DNA of 64,000 nt from NCBI GenBank assembly GCA_964442495.1, contig CAYTZN010000002.1:62001-126000 (forward strand). Reading direction: 5' to 3'. The translations under genes were made by a program, and so were the position numbers. The DNA comes from CAYTZN01 sp964442495. Its GTDB lineage: Bacteria > Pseudomonadota > Gammaproteobacteria > Legionellales > Legionellaceae. This document shows, piece by piece, positions 1-9,803 of this stretch; position 1 is the stretch's first letter; the number at the start of each line of letters is the position of its first letter. The notes under the pieces were generated by a model. That model was given only the letters and a program-made list of their open reading frames with translations. It had not been told where the DNA came from and did not search any database.

Positions 1-594
1 GATTTGCAGCCTGATTTTACCAATACCTATGTCACTCACCAGGAAGAGCATATATTAGCCAGTGGGGAATTTTTTTTAGGATTGCAAAAACACCCCATTG
101 GTTCTACATGGCATGGTCAGCTTGGTTTGGCAGTCGCTATAAATAGTGGCACACGGACCCAAGGTGATATTTGGGAGCTAAGTGAGCCTGATTTTGATAA
201 CTTTACCTATCAATACAAAATAACTCAGACACGTGTAACATTGAAAGGTAAGCTGTTATCTGCGATTTTCAGTGAGACATTACTCCCTTATGTGAGTGCC
301 GGTGTAGGTGCAGGCTTTAACAAAACCTACCATTTTGCAATGAGCCCCAAAATTTTCGCTGCGGTACCTGTTCCTGCATTTAAATGCCATTCTCAAACCA
401 CGCTAAGCTACACCGTTGGTGCCGGTCTACAACATGCTCTCAATCAACATTTGTACGTCGGAATTGGCTATGAGTTGGCTGATTGGGGGAAGAGTACCTT
501 GTCGCCCGCAACAGGACAGGTGTCAGGAACAGGCCTGCAATTTAATCACCTTTACACGAATCAATTACAGTTTAGTTTGAGCTATTTAGCTTAG
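1..594 (+). CDS. Outer-membrane beta-barrel protein, 3' part
   Basis: The reading frame is already open at the first base, so the N-terminus and any signal peptide lie outside the window. The visible 197 residues alternate polar and hydrophobic positions with many Gly, Tyr and Thr, and contain strand-like stretches such as VSAGVGAGF and LYVGIGYELADWG, as in small OmpA/OmpW-like barrels. The C-terminus LQFSLSYLA has an aromatic two residues from the end, roughly like a terminal barrel strand. The next gene starts 8 bases after the stop, so the two are probably cotranscribed. The specific family is not recognised; the function as a surface barrel is inferred. Confidence 0.6.
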   Translation, partial: DLQPDFTNTYVTHQEEHILASGEFFLGLQKHPIGSTWHGQLGLAVAINSGTRTQGDIWELSEPDFDNFTYQYKITQTRVTLKGKLLSAIFSETLLPYVSAGVGAGFNKTYHFAMSPKIFAAVPVPAFKCHSQTTLSYTVGAGLQHALNQHLYVGIGYELADWGKSTLSPATGQVSGTGLQFNHLYTNQLQFSLSYLA

Positions 595-602
595 GAGCCA
601 TC

Positions 603-2216
603 ATGACCATTAACAAATTCTGCTTGTCCATTATGATGATATTCCTAGCACCTTCTGGATTCGCCGCAAGCCCCATTCTGAATATTGCAGCTGTTGTCAA
701 AGCACCTAGATCGCTACCGAGCAATACTTCGGCAGAAGCCGTTTACAGAATTACTAATAATACGAGCAAGTTACATTCCTTCGTCATGCAAAACATCAGA
801 GGTATAACTCAAATCACGACCACGACAGGCGCTTGCTCTAATCCCATTTCTTTAAACAAAGGGCAATCGTGCTTACTTAATTTGAGAATCAGGGGAAACG
901 AGATTCCACCCAAAATTCAAAGCGGCCCCGTGGTGTGTAATAATAACGCTAATCCTTTTGGATGCTCACAACCTGCGAATGCAAGTGATACTTTAAATAT
1001 TACCGTAACACTTGCTGAATCCTATGCAGAAAGTAATACCTGGATAAGCGTTTTAGTGGCCGATGAGGAGTCACCACCTGATCAGGTGACCTATGTTAAT
1101 AAAATATATACATTAGCCCCTAGCGCGGAGCAAATTCATTTAAGAGTAGTTGCTGGGGCAAATGGGTGTCCGGCTACTCCGGCGAGCTGCCAAACTTATG
1201 CCGACCTAATTGCCAAATTGCGCACCAAATACACCAACCATCTTCTCATTGGTTTTCATCCAGATGATTCAAAATCAAGCTACACAGATTGGGGTTGTGC
1301 AGTGAATGACTGGCAGTGCGTCTTAAATGCCAGTATTGTAGTGATGAATGCTATCAATGCTATTGCTAATTCCGGTGGCCAAACTGGACAAGGGTTTAAT
1401 ATTTTTTCTTTGGAGCAGAGCTATGCTGTGCCAGCTGATTCGCCAACACTACGTAATGTAAAGGCCTGTTTAAATCCACCTGAAGCCGCCTCTGATGCCA
1501 CTTGTCCGACCAACGTGACCCACGCATCGCCTGTAGTAAAATTTGGTTGGGTTTTGCCAAGCTATGGTGGTTGTGTCATTACAGTGCCTCCCACACCTTG
1601 CGATAATGAATATGGTACTGATGCGCTCGATTATGGTTATCCCCAGTATTATAACTTAGGGACCCCGATAGGAAGTTACACGGCACTTATCACAAATGGA
1701 TATTTTCCCACATACAGCACAACCTGCATTAGTCATTCACCCTACCCCAATCCTCTTTACATCGTGGATGAGGACAATGGTGATCATCCCTATAATCCGG
1801 AAATCCCATGCCCTGCTTCGGGACAAAGTACCTCTAATGTTTTTACCTACCCCGATCCAACCACCGGAACCCCTCCAAATATTGACCTAGCATCAGCGTA
1901 TATCGCATACATCATGACGCAATTGCCGCCTATTAGTGATATTCCAACGGTAAATGGTTCCACCGTGTATGTTACCTTCTCAGGTGAAGGCCTGGCTCAA
2001 GCACCGTCGGAATTTCTCGGCGCCCCAGGTTGGACACTACAATCCATTTTGCAATTTTACAATGGAATAAACGCGAATTTTGGTGTGTTATATGGGCTAT
2101 ACCCCCCTCCCAATACTTTATTTAATAATGGCGTTTTTGCGAATGGAGTGAATCCCAGCGCCATTAAATATGGTATTTGGAATTTCAGTAGCATTCTCGA
2201 TAATATTCCTGGATAA
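603..2216 (+). CDS. Secreted Cys-rich hypothetical protein
   Basis: The protein has 537 residues and opens with a clear signal peptide (hydrophobic segment to about residue 21, ending SGFAA). Residues 25-140 look like a beta-rich domain with the phrase LNKGQSCLLNLRI and paired cysteines, similar in style to choice-of-anchor/Ig-like modules of Legionella secreted proteins. From about residue 145 a second domain (ISVLVAD, then LLIGFHPDD, LVTF-like strands) could be a TIM-barrel, glycosidase-like fold, but no catalytic signature is certain. Many cysteines suggest disulfides outside the cytoplasm. AGGAG precedes the ATG and the gene follows the barrel gene by 8 bases. I do not recognise the function. 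Confidence 0.7.
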   Translation: MTINKFCLSIMMIFLAPSGFAASPILNIAAVVKAPRSLPSNTSAEAVYRITNNTSKLHSFVMQNIRGITQITTTTGACSNPISLNKGQSCLLNLRIRGNEIPPKIQSGPVVCNNNANPFGCSQPANASDTLNITVTLAESYAESNTWISVLVADEESPPDQVTYVNKIYTLAPSAEQIHLRVVAGANGCPATPASCQTYADLIAKLRTKYTNHLLIGFHPDDSKSSYTDWGCAVNDWQCVLNASIVVMNAINAIANSGGQTGQGFNIFSLEQSYAVPADSPTLRNVKACLNPPEAASDATCPTNVTHASPVVKFGWVLPSYGGCVITVPPTPCDNEYGTDALDYGYPQYYNLGTPIGSYTALITNGYFPTYSTTCISHSPYPNPLYIVDEDNGDHPYNPEIPCPASGQSTSNVFTYPDPTTGTPPNIDLASAYIAYIMTQLPPISDIPTVNGSTVYVTFSGEGLAQAPSEFLGAPGWTLQSILQFYNGINANFGVLYGLYPPPNTLFNNGVFANGVNPSAIKYGIWNFSSILDNIPG

Positions 2217-2490
2217 AAGCCGGTTGAAACAAAAAGGGCCGATAGTCGCTCTAACTCGTTCGTGCTCATCGTTAAGAACCCCCTTAACATCATTATTCTT
2301 CTATCCGTTAAGCAACCTTAAAGAAGGGTAGATTCGTTAACAACAAAGGGGGTATTTCTATTTTTCAAAATCGGATAGCTCTAAATTCTCCCGACGCGTA
2401 AAGTACATTATTTATCTCAAATGTATTTTTTATGTTATAATTACAATCAAATTGATTTATAAATAATCATTATTGGCGGGTGAATGCATT

Positions 2491-5400
2491 ATGCCTCGTA
2501 CAAAACATGAAGTTCCTGAGAGCCCAACCAAGGCAGATATCGAGAGACTTCTGGCGTCTCTAGACGAGCAAAAATTATACGCCGAAAAATTAGACAAAAA
2601 AAACCAAGAACTCTTAGAAAAGACCCGTGCCCAAGATGCACAAATCAAAAGATACCGTTTTCTTGAAGACCAAATAGCCGCAACAGACGAGCAACAAACG
2701 CGCCTAGAAGATGAAAACAAAACATTAGCCCTTGAAAAAAGCCTCGCTCTTAAGCGTGAAGCCGTAACGCTCGCCCATTTACATGAGGAAATTGCCACCT
2801 TAGAAAGCACCGTGACAGAACAAGAAATGCTAAATAGAAAACTGGCACAATCTCGACAAAAAGATAAAGAAAAATTAAAACAACTTTCTCAGGAAGTCGC
2901 TTTACTTAACCAACTGAGACAACATGATGACAAATCGGCAGCCAAAACTGAAAACCCTTCTTTAGGCGAAACCACTGACTCAGCAATTCGTGAAAAGGCC
3001 ACCCTACTGGGTGAGATAAGAAGGTTAGTAGAAGCACGTGATACCGCAGAAGCCAACGCAACTATCATGGCTAAACACAATCAAACCCTCACTCAACAAC
3101 AGGCTGAAATGCAAGAACGGCTTAAGGAATTAACCCATCAATTGTATGAAAAAAGCGAACAACCAGAATTTGTAGCGCATCAATCCTTAGAAGATGAGAT
3201 GAAAGTCATAGACCTCGAAGAAAGAGTGAGCACACTAACTCTGGCGCTTAACAATCAAAACAAAAGGGCTACCGCCGCAGAGCGTAAAACCCAAGACGCT
3301 CAACACGCACTGCATGCAGTTACACAAACATCTGAGCAATTGCGCCAGAACATTACTCAACTAAAAGAAGAACAAGCATTACTGAGTGGCACTCTTAATA
3401 CTACCACAGCAACACTCACAGAAGAGCGCGAACAACATGCAAAAACATTAAATACATTGCAAAGTAACCTCACAAAAGCCAAAGAAACATCAGCACGTCT
3501 TGAGCAAGAGCTCACATCAAAGCAAAGCGCACTAAAACTAAGCGAATCCAAAGTACAAACATTAGATAGCCAATTAGCCGTATTTAGCAGTGAAAACCAG
3601 CAGTTATCTCAAGCATTAGAACGGCATCAGCATGAACTTGCCACAGAAAGGAAAGCCGCCACGGCAATGCAGGAGACATTAGCAAACACCTTAGCCGTGT
3701 TAGATAGCTCTAAAAAAGAAAACCACATGCTTCAGGAACAGATGGGTTTACTACAACAGCAAAATATAACGCTTCTCGAGCAAACAGCGCGCCTACAAAC
3801 CAAACTAGACACAAAAGAGCTCGAACTTCAGGCACAAATAGCGCTCGTAGAAGAAAAGAACGCTGAAATTGAACGACTAACCGCCCTCACCATTCAAGAA
3901 GTAGACGCGCCTTTACCTCCGCTACCAATACAAGATGAAGCCCTAAATACATTCCTAACTCTTCTTAACATGAGCAAAAACAAACCATTGTTAGAGAGCA
4001 TTGCAAATGCAGAAAGCAATGAAGACTTGTGCCATGATGATTTAGCGCTTAAATATGTTCAGGCGCTAACCGATAAAAATGCCTATATGGTGCTAGCAAG
4101 CACTGCGAATCACCGATTAGAAACCCTTCGGATTGAGCGAGAACGTAAAAGAGCCGGTTATTTAAGCCCTGATTACAAGCAATTCCTAGGTGAAGACAGA
4201 GCATACTTAGCCGAAATGAAACAACACATGGATGCTATCCACCGTGTCGATAATAACATCCGCCAAGAATTACAACGGTTAGCGCGTGTTCAGCCCATAC
4301 ATTGGTTCAACCCAGGCTTTCAGTCCGCTGCTAAAAAGCACGCAACAGAAATGGCGAGACACTTTGAGCTGCTGGCTCAAAACGCAAAAATACTTCTTCA
4401 TTACCTTAAACCGCTTCGTTCTGAACTTATAGAACAACTAGACAGCATCCCAACCGATAATGCAATAACCATTGCAGGAGTGGATAAAACACAAAATAAA
4501 GCCCTTCTTGAGCGTCGTGCGCTGCTTACTAGGTACTTACAAAAAGTCGAAAGAGAACTGGGGTATTACAAGCCTGTGGCTCTCCTCCTAGAGGGCAACC
4601 CTAAAGCCAACCACCCATTTCTTAAACAAGGGCTATTAAAATCTCTCAAAGAAGCTCAAGCAGACAAGAGTTCGTTAAAACTATTTCCATTCAATAGCAC
4701 TACCGAAGATTACGCCATGACCGAACGAGGGCTTCATTTTCAAAACGATTATGTAGCCAGACCTCGTGTAAATGACGCCACAGTCCTGGTACAACCCGAA
4801 GCAGGCGACCCTCTTAAATATGAAACCGTGCCACGAGTACCAGCACTGCAATTTAGAGAACATACCATTAATAATGACCAACCAACGATGGGGTGCTTTA
4901 TTGAAGAACGAGCCTCAAGCTTTCATGCCCCGACAGTTACAGAGGAGCCGCAGGCAGGAATTTATGTTCCCGATATTAAACTCACCATCAATAAATTTCC
5001 TAGCAAAGCTGATGCACAGCAAAATGATCCAGATCTCACAAGAGCACGCATAGAGTATGCATTAGCCATGGCAAGTCAGTTTTTAGCAGCCAGCAGTGGC
5101 GCACCTAGTGCGCACAGGCCCATTGTATTGAGAGGCAATAATACAGAAGAATTGCGATATTTATGGACGGCTTTGATGATTTTGGGCAAACAAGTCCCTT
5201 ACATGAAATTTGATAATACTGCCATTAAAGTACAAAGCTCTCGCTTTCACCCCAAAGATGAAATGGGTCGATTTTTTGGTTTTAACGCGACCTCTTGTTA
5301 CGAAACATGTTTTAAACCACACTTGCCCCTTGTTCGGGAATTAACTGCTGGCATAAAAGAGGTTGGCGAACATAAATTAGGTCATCAAAAAGGACGTGAA

Positions 5401-5514
5401 GCCACCAAGAAAGCAGTTAAAACGGTAACGTCAATGTACAAAACAAAATTAGATGAAACCTTAAGCATTTTAAAAGAAGATCAAGACCACCAAGGACCGC
5501 TGAGTGGCCATTAA
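2491..5514 (+). CDS. Large coiled-coil protein, candidate Dot/Icm effector
   Basis: An in-frame TTG lies at 2473, but the ATG at 2491 (MPRTKHEVPE) has a GGTGA-like ribosome site and is preferred, giving 1007 residues. Residues about 10-480 are almost pure charged heptads (LEDENKTLALEKSLALK type), a long coiled coil. Residues 480-800 are more globular and helical. The C-terminal about 200 residues hold a distinct domain with LRGNNTEELRYLWTALMILG and a Phe/Cys-rich stretch, followed by an acidic tail (ILKEDQD). There is no signal peptide or membrane segment. This plan, coiled coil plus a C-terminal globular module with Glu-rich end, is common among Legionella type IV effectors; that role is inferred. 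It is monocistronic, with 274 bases of apparently empty DNA upstream. Confidence 0.7.
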   Translation: MPRTKHEVPESPTKADIERLLASLDEQKLYAEKLDKKNQELLEKTRAQDAQIKRYRFLEDQIAATDEQQTRLEDENKTLALEKSLALKREAVTLAHLHEEIATLESTVTEQEMLNRKLAQSRQKDKEKLKQLSQEVALLNQLRQHDDKSAAKTENPSLGETTDSAIREKATLLGEIRRLVEARDTAEANATIMAKHNQTLTQQQAEMQERLKELTHQLYEKSEQPEFVAHQSLEDEMKVIDLEERVSTLTLALNNQNKRATAAERKTQDAQHALHAVTQTSEQLRQNITQLKEEQALLSGTLNTTTATLTEEREQHAKTLNTLQSNLTKAKETSARLEQELTSKQSALKLSESKVQTLDSQLAVFSSENQQLSQALERHQHELATERKAATAMQETLANTLAVLDSSKKENHMLQEQMGLLQQQNITLLEQTARLQTKLDTKELELQAQIALVEEKNAEIERLTALTIQEVDAPLPPLPIQDEALNTFLTLLNMSKNKPLLESIANAESNEDLCHDDLALKYVQALTDKNAYMVLASTANHRLETLRIERERKRAGYLSPDYKQFLGEDRAYLAEMKQHMDAIHRVDNNIRQELQRLARVQPIHWFNPGFQSAAKKHATEMARHFELLAQNAKILLHYLKPLRSELIEQLDSIPTDNAITIAGVDKTQNKALLERRALLTRYLQKVERELGYYKPVALLLEGNPKANHPFLKQGLLKSLKEAQADKSSLKLFPFNSTTEDYAMTERGLHFQNDYVARPRVNDATVLVQPEAGDPLKYETVPRVPALQFREHTINNDQPTMGCFIEERASSFHAPTVTEEPQAGIYVPDIKLTINKFPSKADAQQNDPDLTRARIEYALAMASQFLAASSGAPSAHRPIVLRGNNTEELRYLWTALMILGKQVPYMKFDNTAIKVQSSRFHPKDEMGRFFGFNATSCYETCFKPHLPLVRELTAGIKEVGEHKLGHQKGREATKKAVKTVTSMYKTKLDETLSILKEDQDHQGPLSGH

Positions 5515-5520
5515 TCGCTC

Positions 5521-7503
5521 TCACTGTTTTAACTGCTCTTTTAATAACAATAATTCATCGCGCACTTTGGCTGCTTGCTCAAACTCCATGTTTTTTGCAT
5601 GCATGTGCATTTGCTTTTCCAAAACATTAATACGTTTAAGCAGCTCATCAATGGATAGCAATGCATAAGAGGGAACAGGAGCCGCGCTTTTTCGAGTACC
5701 AACATACGCCCCTTCCATGATATCGGCTATGGATTTAATAATCCCTTTAGGTGTAATGCCATGCTCTCGATTAAAGGCCTCTTGCTTAGCGCGTCGCCTA
5801 TCGGTCTCATCCATTGCACGTTGAATGGAGCCTGTTATTTTATCCGCATAAAGAATGGCCCGACCATTGATGTGACGTGCTGCCCGCCCAATGGTTTGAA
5901 TTAAGGAACGCTCCGAGCGCAAAAATCCTTCCTTATCAGCATCAAGGATAGCCACAAGCGCCACCTCTGGCATGTCTAAACCTTCACGCAATAAGTTAAT
6001 GCCTACAAGCACGTCAAATTCACCTAACCGCAGGTCCCGAATAATTTCAACCCGCTCCACCGTATCAATGTCAGCATGTAAATAACGGACTTTAACCCCT
6101 GCTTCACGGAGATAATCTGTCAAATCTTCAGCCATCCGCTTTGTAAGCGTGGTGACTAAAACCCTATTCCCTTCGGCAACCACCAGATGAATTTCTGATA
6201 ACAAGTCATCAACCTGATTTGTGACAGGCCGAATAGTAACCACAGGGTCGACCAATCCTGTTGGACGCACTACCTGCTCCGCTGTATTATCAGAGTGTTC
6301 CTGCTCATAGGGACCGGGCGTTGCAGAAACATAAATGGTTTGAGGTGCACGCGCCTCAAACTCTTCAAAGCGCATGGGGCGATTATCAAGAGCCGAAGGA
6401 AGCCTAAAACCATAATTCACCAACGTTTCTTTGCGCGCCCTATCTCCACGGTACATCCCACCAATTTGAGGCACTGTAACGTGCGACTCGTCAATGATTA
6501 ATAACGCTTCTGGTGGAAGGTAATCAAACAATGTAGGGGGGGGCTCACCCACACCTCGACCTGATAAATAACGAGAGTAATTTTCAATCCCCGAGCAATA
6601 ACCAAGCTCCAACATCATTTCAATGTCAAAACACGTGCGTTGTTCTAGCCGCTGGGCTTCGACGAGTTTATTTTGCGTGGCAAATTCCGCCAAACGTTCT
6701 TGCAACTCATTTTTTACCCAATCAACCGTTTCTAATATCCGCGCGCGGGGCGTTACATAATGCGTTTTAGGGAAAATCGTAATGCGCGGTAGACGATGTA
6801 ACAAAACCCCGGTTAAAGGATCAAAGCGCGCGATATTTGCGACCTCATCATCAAACAACTCAACCCGTATGGCCTCTTTCTCTGCGTCAGCAGGAAAAAT
6901 ATCAATCACATCACCGTTCACCCGAAATTGGCCTCGCGACAAAGATTGGGTGCTTCTAGTGTACTGCATTTCTGCAAGGCGCTTTAAAATTTTACGCTGA
7001 TCGCATTGCTCTCCGCGGGATAGATGTAATACCATGTGTAAATACGCGTCGGGATCGCCCAAACCATAAATGGCAGAAACCGTAGCAACAATAATGGCAT
7101 CTTTGCGTTCAATCAACGCTTTCGTGGCCGACAAACGCATTTGCTCAATGTGTTCATTGATGGACGCATCTTTTTCAATAAAGGTATCTGAAGCAGGGAC
7201 ATAAGCTTCTGGCTGATAATAATCGTAATAGGAAACAAAATATTCCACTGCATTGTCAGGAAAAAAAGCTTTAAATTCCCCATACAATTGAGCAGCTAAC
7301 GTTTTATTAGGCGCCATGATCAAGGTGGGTCGCTCTTGGGCCTGAATGACATTGGCAATGGTGTATGTTTTACCTGAACCGGTTACACCTAAGAGTATTT
7401 GACGGGCAAGGCCTGCGTTTAAGCCTTCTATCAAGGATGCGATGGCGGCAGGCTGATCACCCGCCGGCTGGTAATTTGAGTAAATTTTGAATTCTTTTTT
7501 CAT
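5521..7503 (-). CDS. uvrB: UvrABC system protein B
   Basis: UvrB is the damage-verifying helicase-like subunit of nucleotide excision repair, loaded by UvrA and binding UvrC. The 660 residues match the family length. Visible features are Walker A GVTGSGKT at residues 39-46, the Tyr-rich beta-hairpin YYDYYQPEAYVP near 92-103, the helicase motifs DESHV and GRAARH, and a C-terminal UVR domain (EFEQAAKVRDEL) that contacts UvrC. The gene is divergent from the aminotransferase with only 29 bases between start codons, so each promoter must overlap that gap or the other's 5' end. No LexA-type operator was seen there. Confidence 0.97.
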   Translation of the reverse strand: MKKEFKIYSNYQPAGDQPAAIASLIEGLNAGLARQILLGVTGSGKTYTIANVIQAQERPTLIMAPNKTLAAQLYGEFKAFFPDNAVEYFVSYYDYYQPEAYVPASDTFIEKDASINEHIEQMRLSATKALIERKDAIIVATVSAIYGLGDPDAYLHMVLHLSRGEQCDQRKILKRLAEMQYTRSTQSLSRGQFRVNGDVIDIFPADAEKEAIRVELFDDEVANIARFDPLTGVLLHRLPRITIFPKTHYVTPRARILETVDWVKNELQERLAEFATQNKLVEAQRLEQRTCFDIEMMLELGYCSGIENYSRYLSGRGVGEPPPTLFDYLPPEALLIIDESHVTVPQIGGMYRGDRARKETLVNYGFRLPSALDNRPMRFEEFEARAPQTIYVSATPGPYEQEHSDNTAEQVVRPTGLVDPVVTIRPVTNQVDDLLSEIHLVVAEGNRVLVTTLTKRMAEDLTDYLREAGVKVRYLHADIDTVERVEIIRDLRLGEFDVLVGINLLREGLDMPEVALVAILDADKEGFLRSERSLIQTIGRAARHINGRAILYADKITGSIQRAMDETDRRRAKQEAFNREHGITPKGIIKSIADIMEGAYVGTRKSAAPVPSYALLSIDELLKRINVLEKQMHMHAKNMEFEQAAKVRDELLLLKEQLKQ

Positions 7504-7532
7504 AATATGAACTATATCACAGGAGCTTACTG

Positions 7533-8714
7533 ATGAATATTGCCCTAGCTAATCGCATGCATCAAGTTAAACCATCCCCAACCTTAGCCGTTGCTGCTAA
7601 AGCTGCACAAATGCGTGCGGCCGGTAAAGATGTCATTGGATTAGGTACCGGTGAGCCAGATTTTGACACGCCACTTCACATTAAAAAAGCAGCGATCGCC
7701 GCTATTGATACAGGCTTTACAAAATATACCCCTGTTGATGGTATCGTGGAATTAAAACAAGCCATCATTAATAAATTTAAACGCGACAATGGGCTCGATT
7801 ATAAGCTTAATCAAATTTTAGTGTCTGTGGGTGGAAAGCAAAGTTGTTATAACTTTTGCCAAGCACTTCTTAATGATGGCGATGAAGTCATCATTCCGGC
7901 CCCTTACTGGGTCTCTTATCCAGACATGGTTTTATTGGCAGGTGGCTTACCGGTTATTCTCCCAACAACGCCTGCTACTCGCTATAAAATTACCGCCGAA
8001 CAATTAGACAAAGCCATCACGCCTAAAACAAAACTCTTTTTTATCAATAGCCCTTCAAATCCTTCTGGTGTGGCTTACACGTATGACGAACTGCATGCCT
8101 TGGGCGAGGTTTTAAAAAAATATCCTCAGGTGATCATTGCCACGGATGATATGTACGAGCACATTCTTTGGTCACAGCCTTTTGTTAATATTTTGGATGC
8201 CTGCCCTGACTTGTATGAGCGCACGATCGTTTTAAACGGGGTATCCAAGGCCTACGCAATGACAGGTTGGCGCATTGGTTATGCAGGAGGACCCGCAGAC
8301 TTGATTGACGGCATGAAAACCATCCAGTCACAGTCTACGTCAAACCCCTGCTCTATTGCCCAAAAAGCCGCTGTTGCTGCGTTAAATGGGGGGGAGGAGA
8401 CCGTCCATGCAATGGTAAACGCATTCCATGAACGCCATGACTATGTTGTACAACGTCTTAATGCTATTCCTGGCATAGAAGTCATTCCAGCAGATGGAAC
8501 GTTCTACATTTTCCCAAGTGTACAAGGGATTATTGAGCGTCGCGGGTTTGCAAATGACATTGAATTTGCAGAGCGCTTACTGCAAGACGTGGGCGTGGCC
8601 TTAGTACCTGGTTCTGCGTTCGGAAACGAAGGCTGCATTCGCTTATCTTTTGCAACCGACATGGACACTCTTCGTGAAGCAATGGATAGATTGCAACGTT
8701 TTGTCGAAAAATAG
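7533..8714 (+). CDS. aspC: Aspartate aminotransferase, class I PLP enzyme
   Basis: This 393-residue fold-type I aminotransferase most resembles the Ib-subgroup aspartate/prephenate aminotransferases (AspC/AatA of non-enteric bacteria), which move amino groups between aspartate and 2-oxoglutarate. The PLP lysine is K239 in SKAYAMTGWRIGY. The cofactor-phosphate and substrate motifs GTGEPDFDTP, SPSNPSG and the C-terminal arginine in RLSFAT are present. AGGAG sits 8 bases before the ATG. Substrate choice (aspartate versus prephenate) cannot be settled by eye. tRNA-Asn follows about 60 bases after the stop. Confidence 0.92.
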   Translation: MNIALANRMHQVKPSPTLAVAAKAAQMRAAGKDVIGLGTGEPDFDTPLHIKKAAIAAIDTGFTKYTPVDGIVELKQAIINKFKRDNGLDYKLNQILVSVGGKQSCYNFCQALLNDGDEVIIPAPYWVSYPDMVLLAGGLPVILPTTPATRYKITAEQLDKAITPKTKLFFINSPSNPSGVAYTYDELHALGEVLKKYPQVIIATDDMYEHILWSQPFVNILDACPDLYERTIVLNGVSKAYAMTGWRIGYAGGPADLIDGMKTIQSQSTSNPCSIAQKAAVAALNGGEETVHAMVNAFHERHDYVVQRLNAIPGIEVIPADGTFYIFPSVQGIIERRGFANDIEFAERLLQDVGVALVPGSAFGNEGCIRLSFATDMDTLREAMDRLQRFVEK

Positions 8715-8775
8715 CATCATTTTCTTAACTACTCTCTTGACCAATCGGCGGAATACATTTAATATTCCGCCTCAT

Positions 8776-8851
8776 TCCCCGGTAGCTCAGTCGGTAGAGC
8801 GGATGACTGTTAATCATTAGGTCGGCGGTTCAAGTCCGTCCCGGGGAGCCA
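8776..8851 (+). tRNA. tRNA-Asn (GTT)
   Basis: The 76-base cloverleaf has acceptor arms TCCCCGG and CCGGGGA, D-arm TAGCTCAGTCGGTAGAGC, anticodon loop CTGTTAA giving GTT, T-arm with TTCAAGT, and an encoded 3' GCCA. It closely follows the bacterial tRNA-Asn pattern. tRNA genes are frequent integration sites, but no integrase or repeated 3' end is visible downstream. Confidence 0.96.
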
Positions 8852-8967
8852 CACCACATAAGAGTAGTGGCGATTCTCACCGACGTTCTGAAATTCTAAT
8901 ATAGAAGATATAAACACCAAAACACTTATAAAGGGTATTTTTGTCATCAAATAACGGGTTATAAACG

Positions 8968-9639
8968 ATGAGCTTAGTCAAAGAATCGGATATAAAAAAA
9001 GGACAAGCTGTTTATACGCCGATAATGCTCAAGCTTTACAATCTTTGGGTTTTAGATATCTCTAATCAGTGGATATGGCGTTGTCCCAAAGCCATACAAC
9101 TGGAACAATTTAATAAGTATATTTCTTCAAACCATTTGGACATTGGCGTTGGAACTGGATATTATTTAAAATCATGCAAGATCCTGCCACAGTCAAAAAT
9201 CTCTTTAATGGATTTAAACTTAAACTGCCTTAATGAAGCCAAAGAGGCTCTGCTTAAAAAGGGAATTGATGCCGCTGCCTACCAAGCAGATATATTTAAA
9301 AAACAACCTACGCTATCAGAAAAATTTAGCTCTATTTCAATGAACTATCTTTTGCACTGCTTGCCAGGAAATATGCAGACAAAAGAAACGTGTGTTCATA
9401 ACGCTGTTTCAATGCTAAGACCTCAGGGCGTTTTATTTGGAGCAACCATTTTAGCGGACAAACATTTGCATACAACTGCCAGTCAATTTCTGTCTAACTT
9501 TTACAATAAAAAACAGATTTTCTCAAACCAAGAAGACTCCCATGAAGCACTGTTGCAAGTATTAAATAAGCACCTAATTGACGTTGATGTTTCAGTTATT
9601 GGTTGCGTAGCTGTTTTCAAAGGCACCAAGCCAAATTAA
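8968..9639 (+). CDS. Class I SAM-dependent methyltransferase
   Basis: A 223-residue protein with the SAM-binding motif I written as LDIGVGTGYYL (about residues 53-63) and the acidic residue of motif II in ISLMDLNLNCLNEA. Motif post-II (AYQADIF) and the motif IV-like SISMNYLLHCLPG follow. It resembles stand-alone class I small-molecule methyltransferases; the substrate is unknown. There is no strong ribosome site before the ATG and it stands alone 116 bases after tRNA-Asn, a position typical of acquired cargo genes, although no mobility gene is present. Confidence 0.8.
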   Translation: MSLVKESDIKKGQAVYTPIMLKLYNLWVLDISNQWIWRCPKAIQLEQFNKYISSNHLDIGVGTGYYLKSCKILPQSKISLMDLNLNCLNEAKEALLKKGIDAAAYQADIFKKQPTLSEKFSSISMNYLLHCLPGNMQTKETCVHNAVSMLRPQGVLFGATILADKHLHTTASQFLSNFYNKKQIFSNQEDSHEALLQVLNKHLIDVDVSVIGCVAVFKGTKPN

Positions 9640-9725
9640 GCCCTCTAGCACGCCTCCACAAACCGCCGGTTTATTGAAGTAGCTCGTCAAGATAACGGGG
9701 TCTTTCCCATCTGCGGGGCCCCTTC

Positions 9726-9756
9726 AATCAAGTTAGTTTACACTAACAACTTGATT
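9726..9756. repeat. Inverted repeat, possible terminator
   Basis: AATCAAGTT (9726-9734) and AACTTGATT (9748-9756) form a perfect 9-bp stem that can be extended by inner AGT/ACT pairing. It lies between two convergent genes. There is no good T-run, so it is either a weak terminator or a protein site. A second short GC-rich hairpin (CCCC/GGGG around 9782-9800) sits just downstream of the GGDEF gene's stop. Confidence 0.4.
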
Positions 9757-9803
9757 TAGCGACCAAAAAGGGATTAAAGTGCCCCCTTAAATGGGGTGAA
9801 ACC

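Noticed and set aside
7504..7532. A LexA/SOS operator before uvrB
   Set aside because: The 29-base gap has no CTG-N10-CAG palindrome, and there is no room for one beyond the ribosome site of the neighbour.
8715..9640. Genomic island integrated at tRNA-Asn
   Set aside because: No integrase and no repeat of the tRNA 3' end was found downstream; only one lone methyltransferase gene follows.
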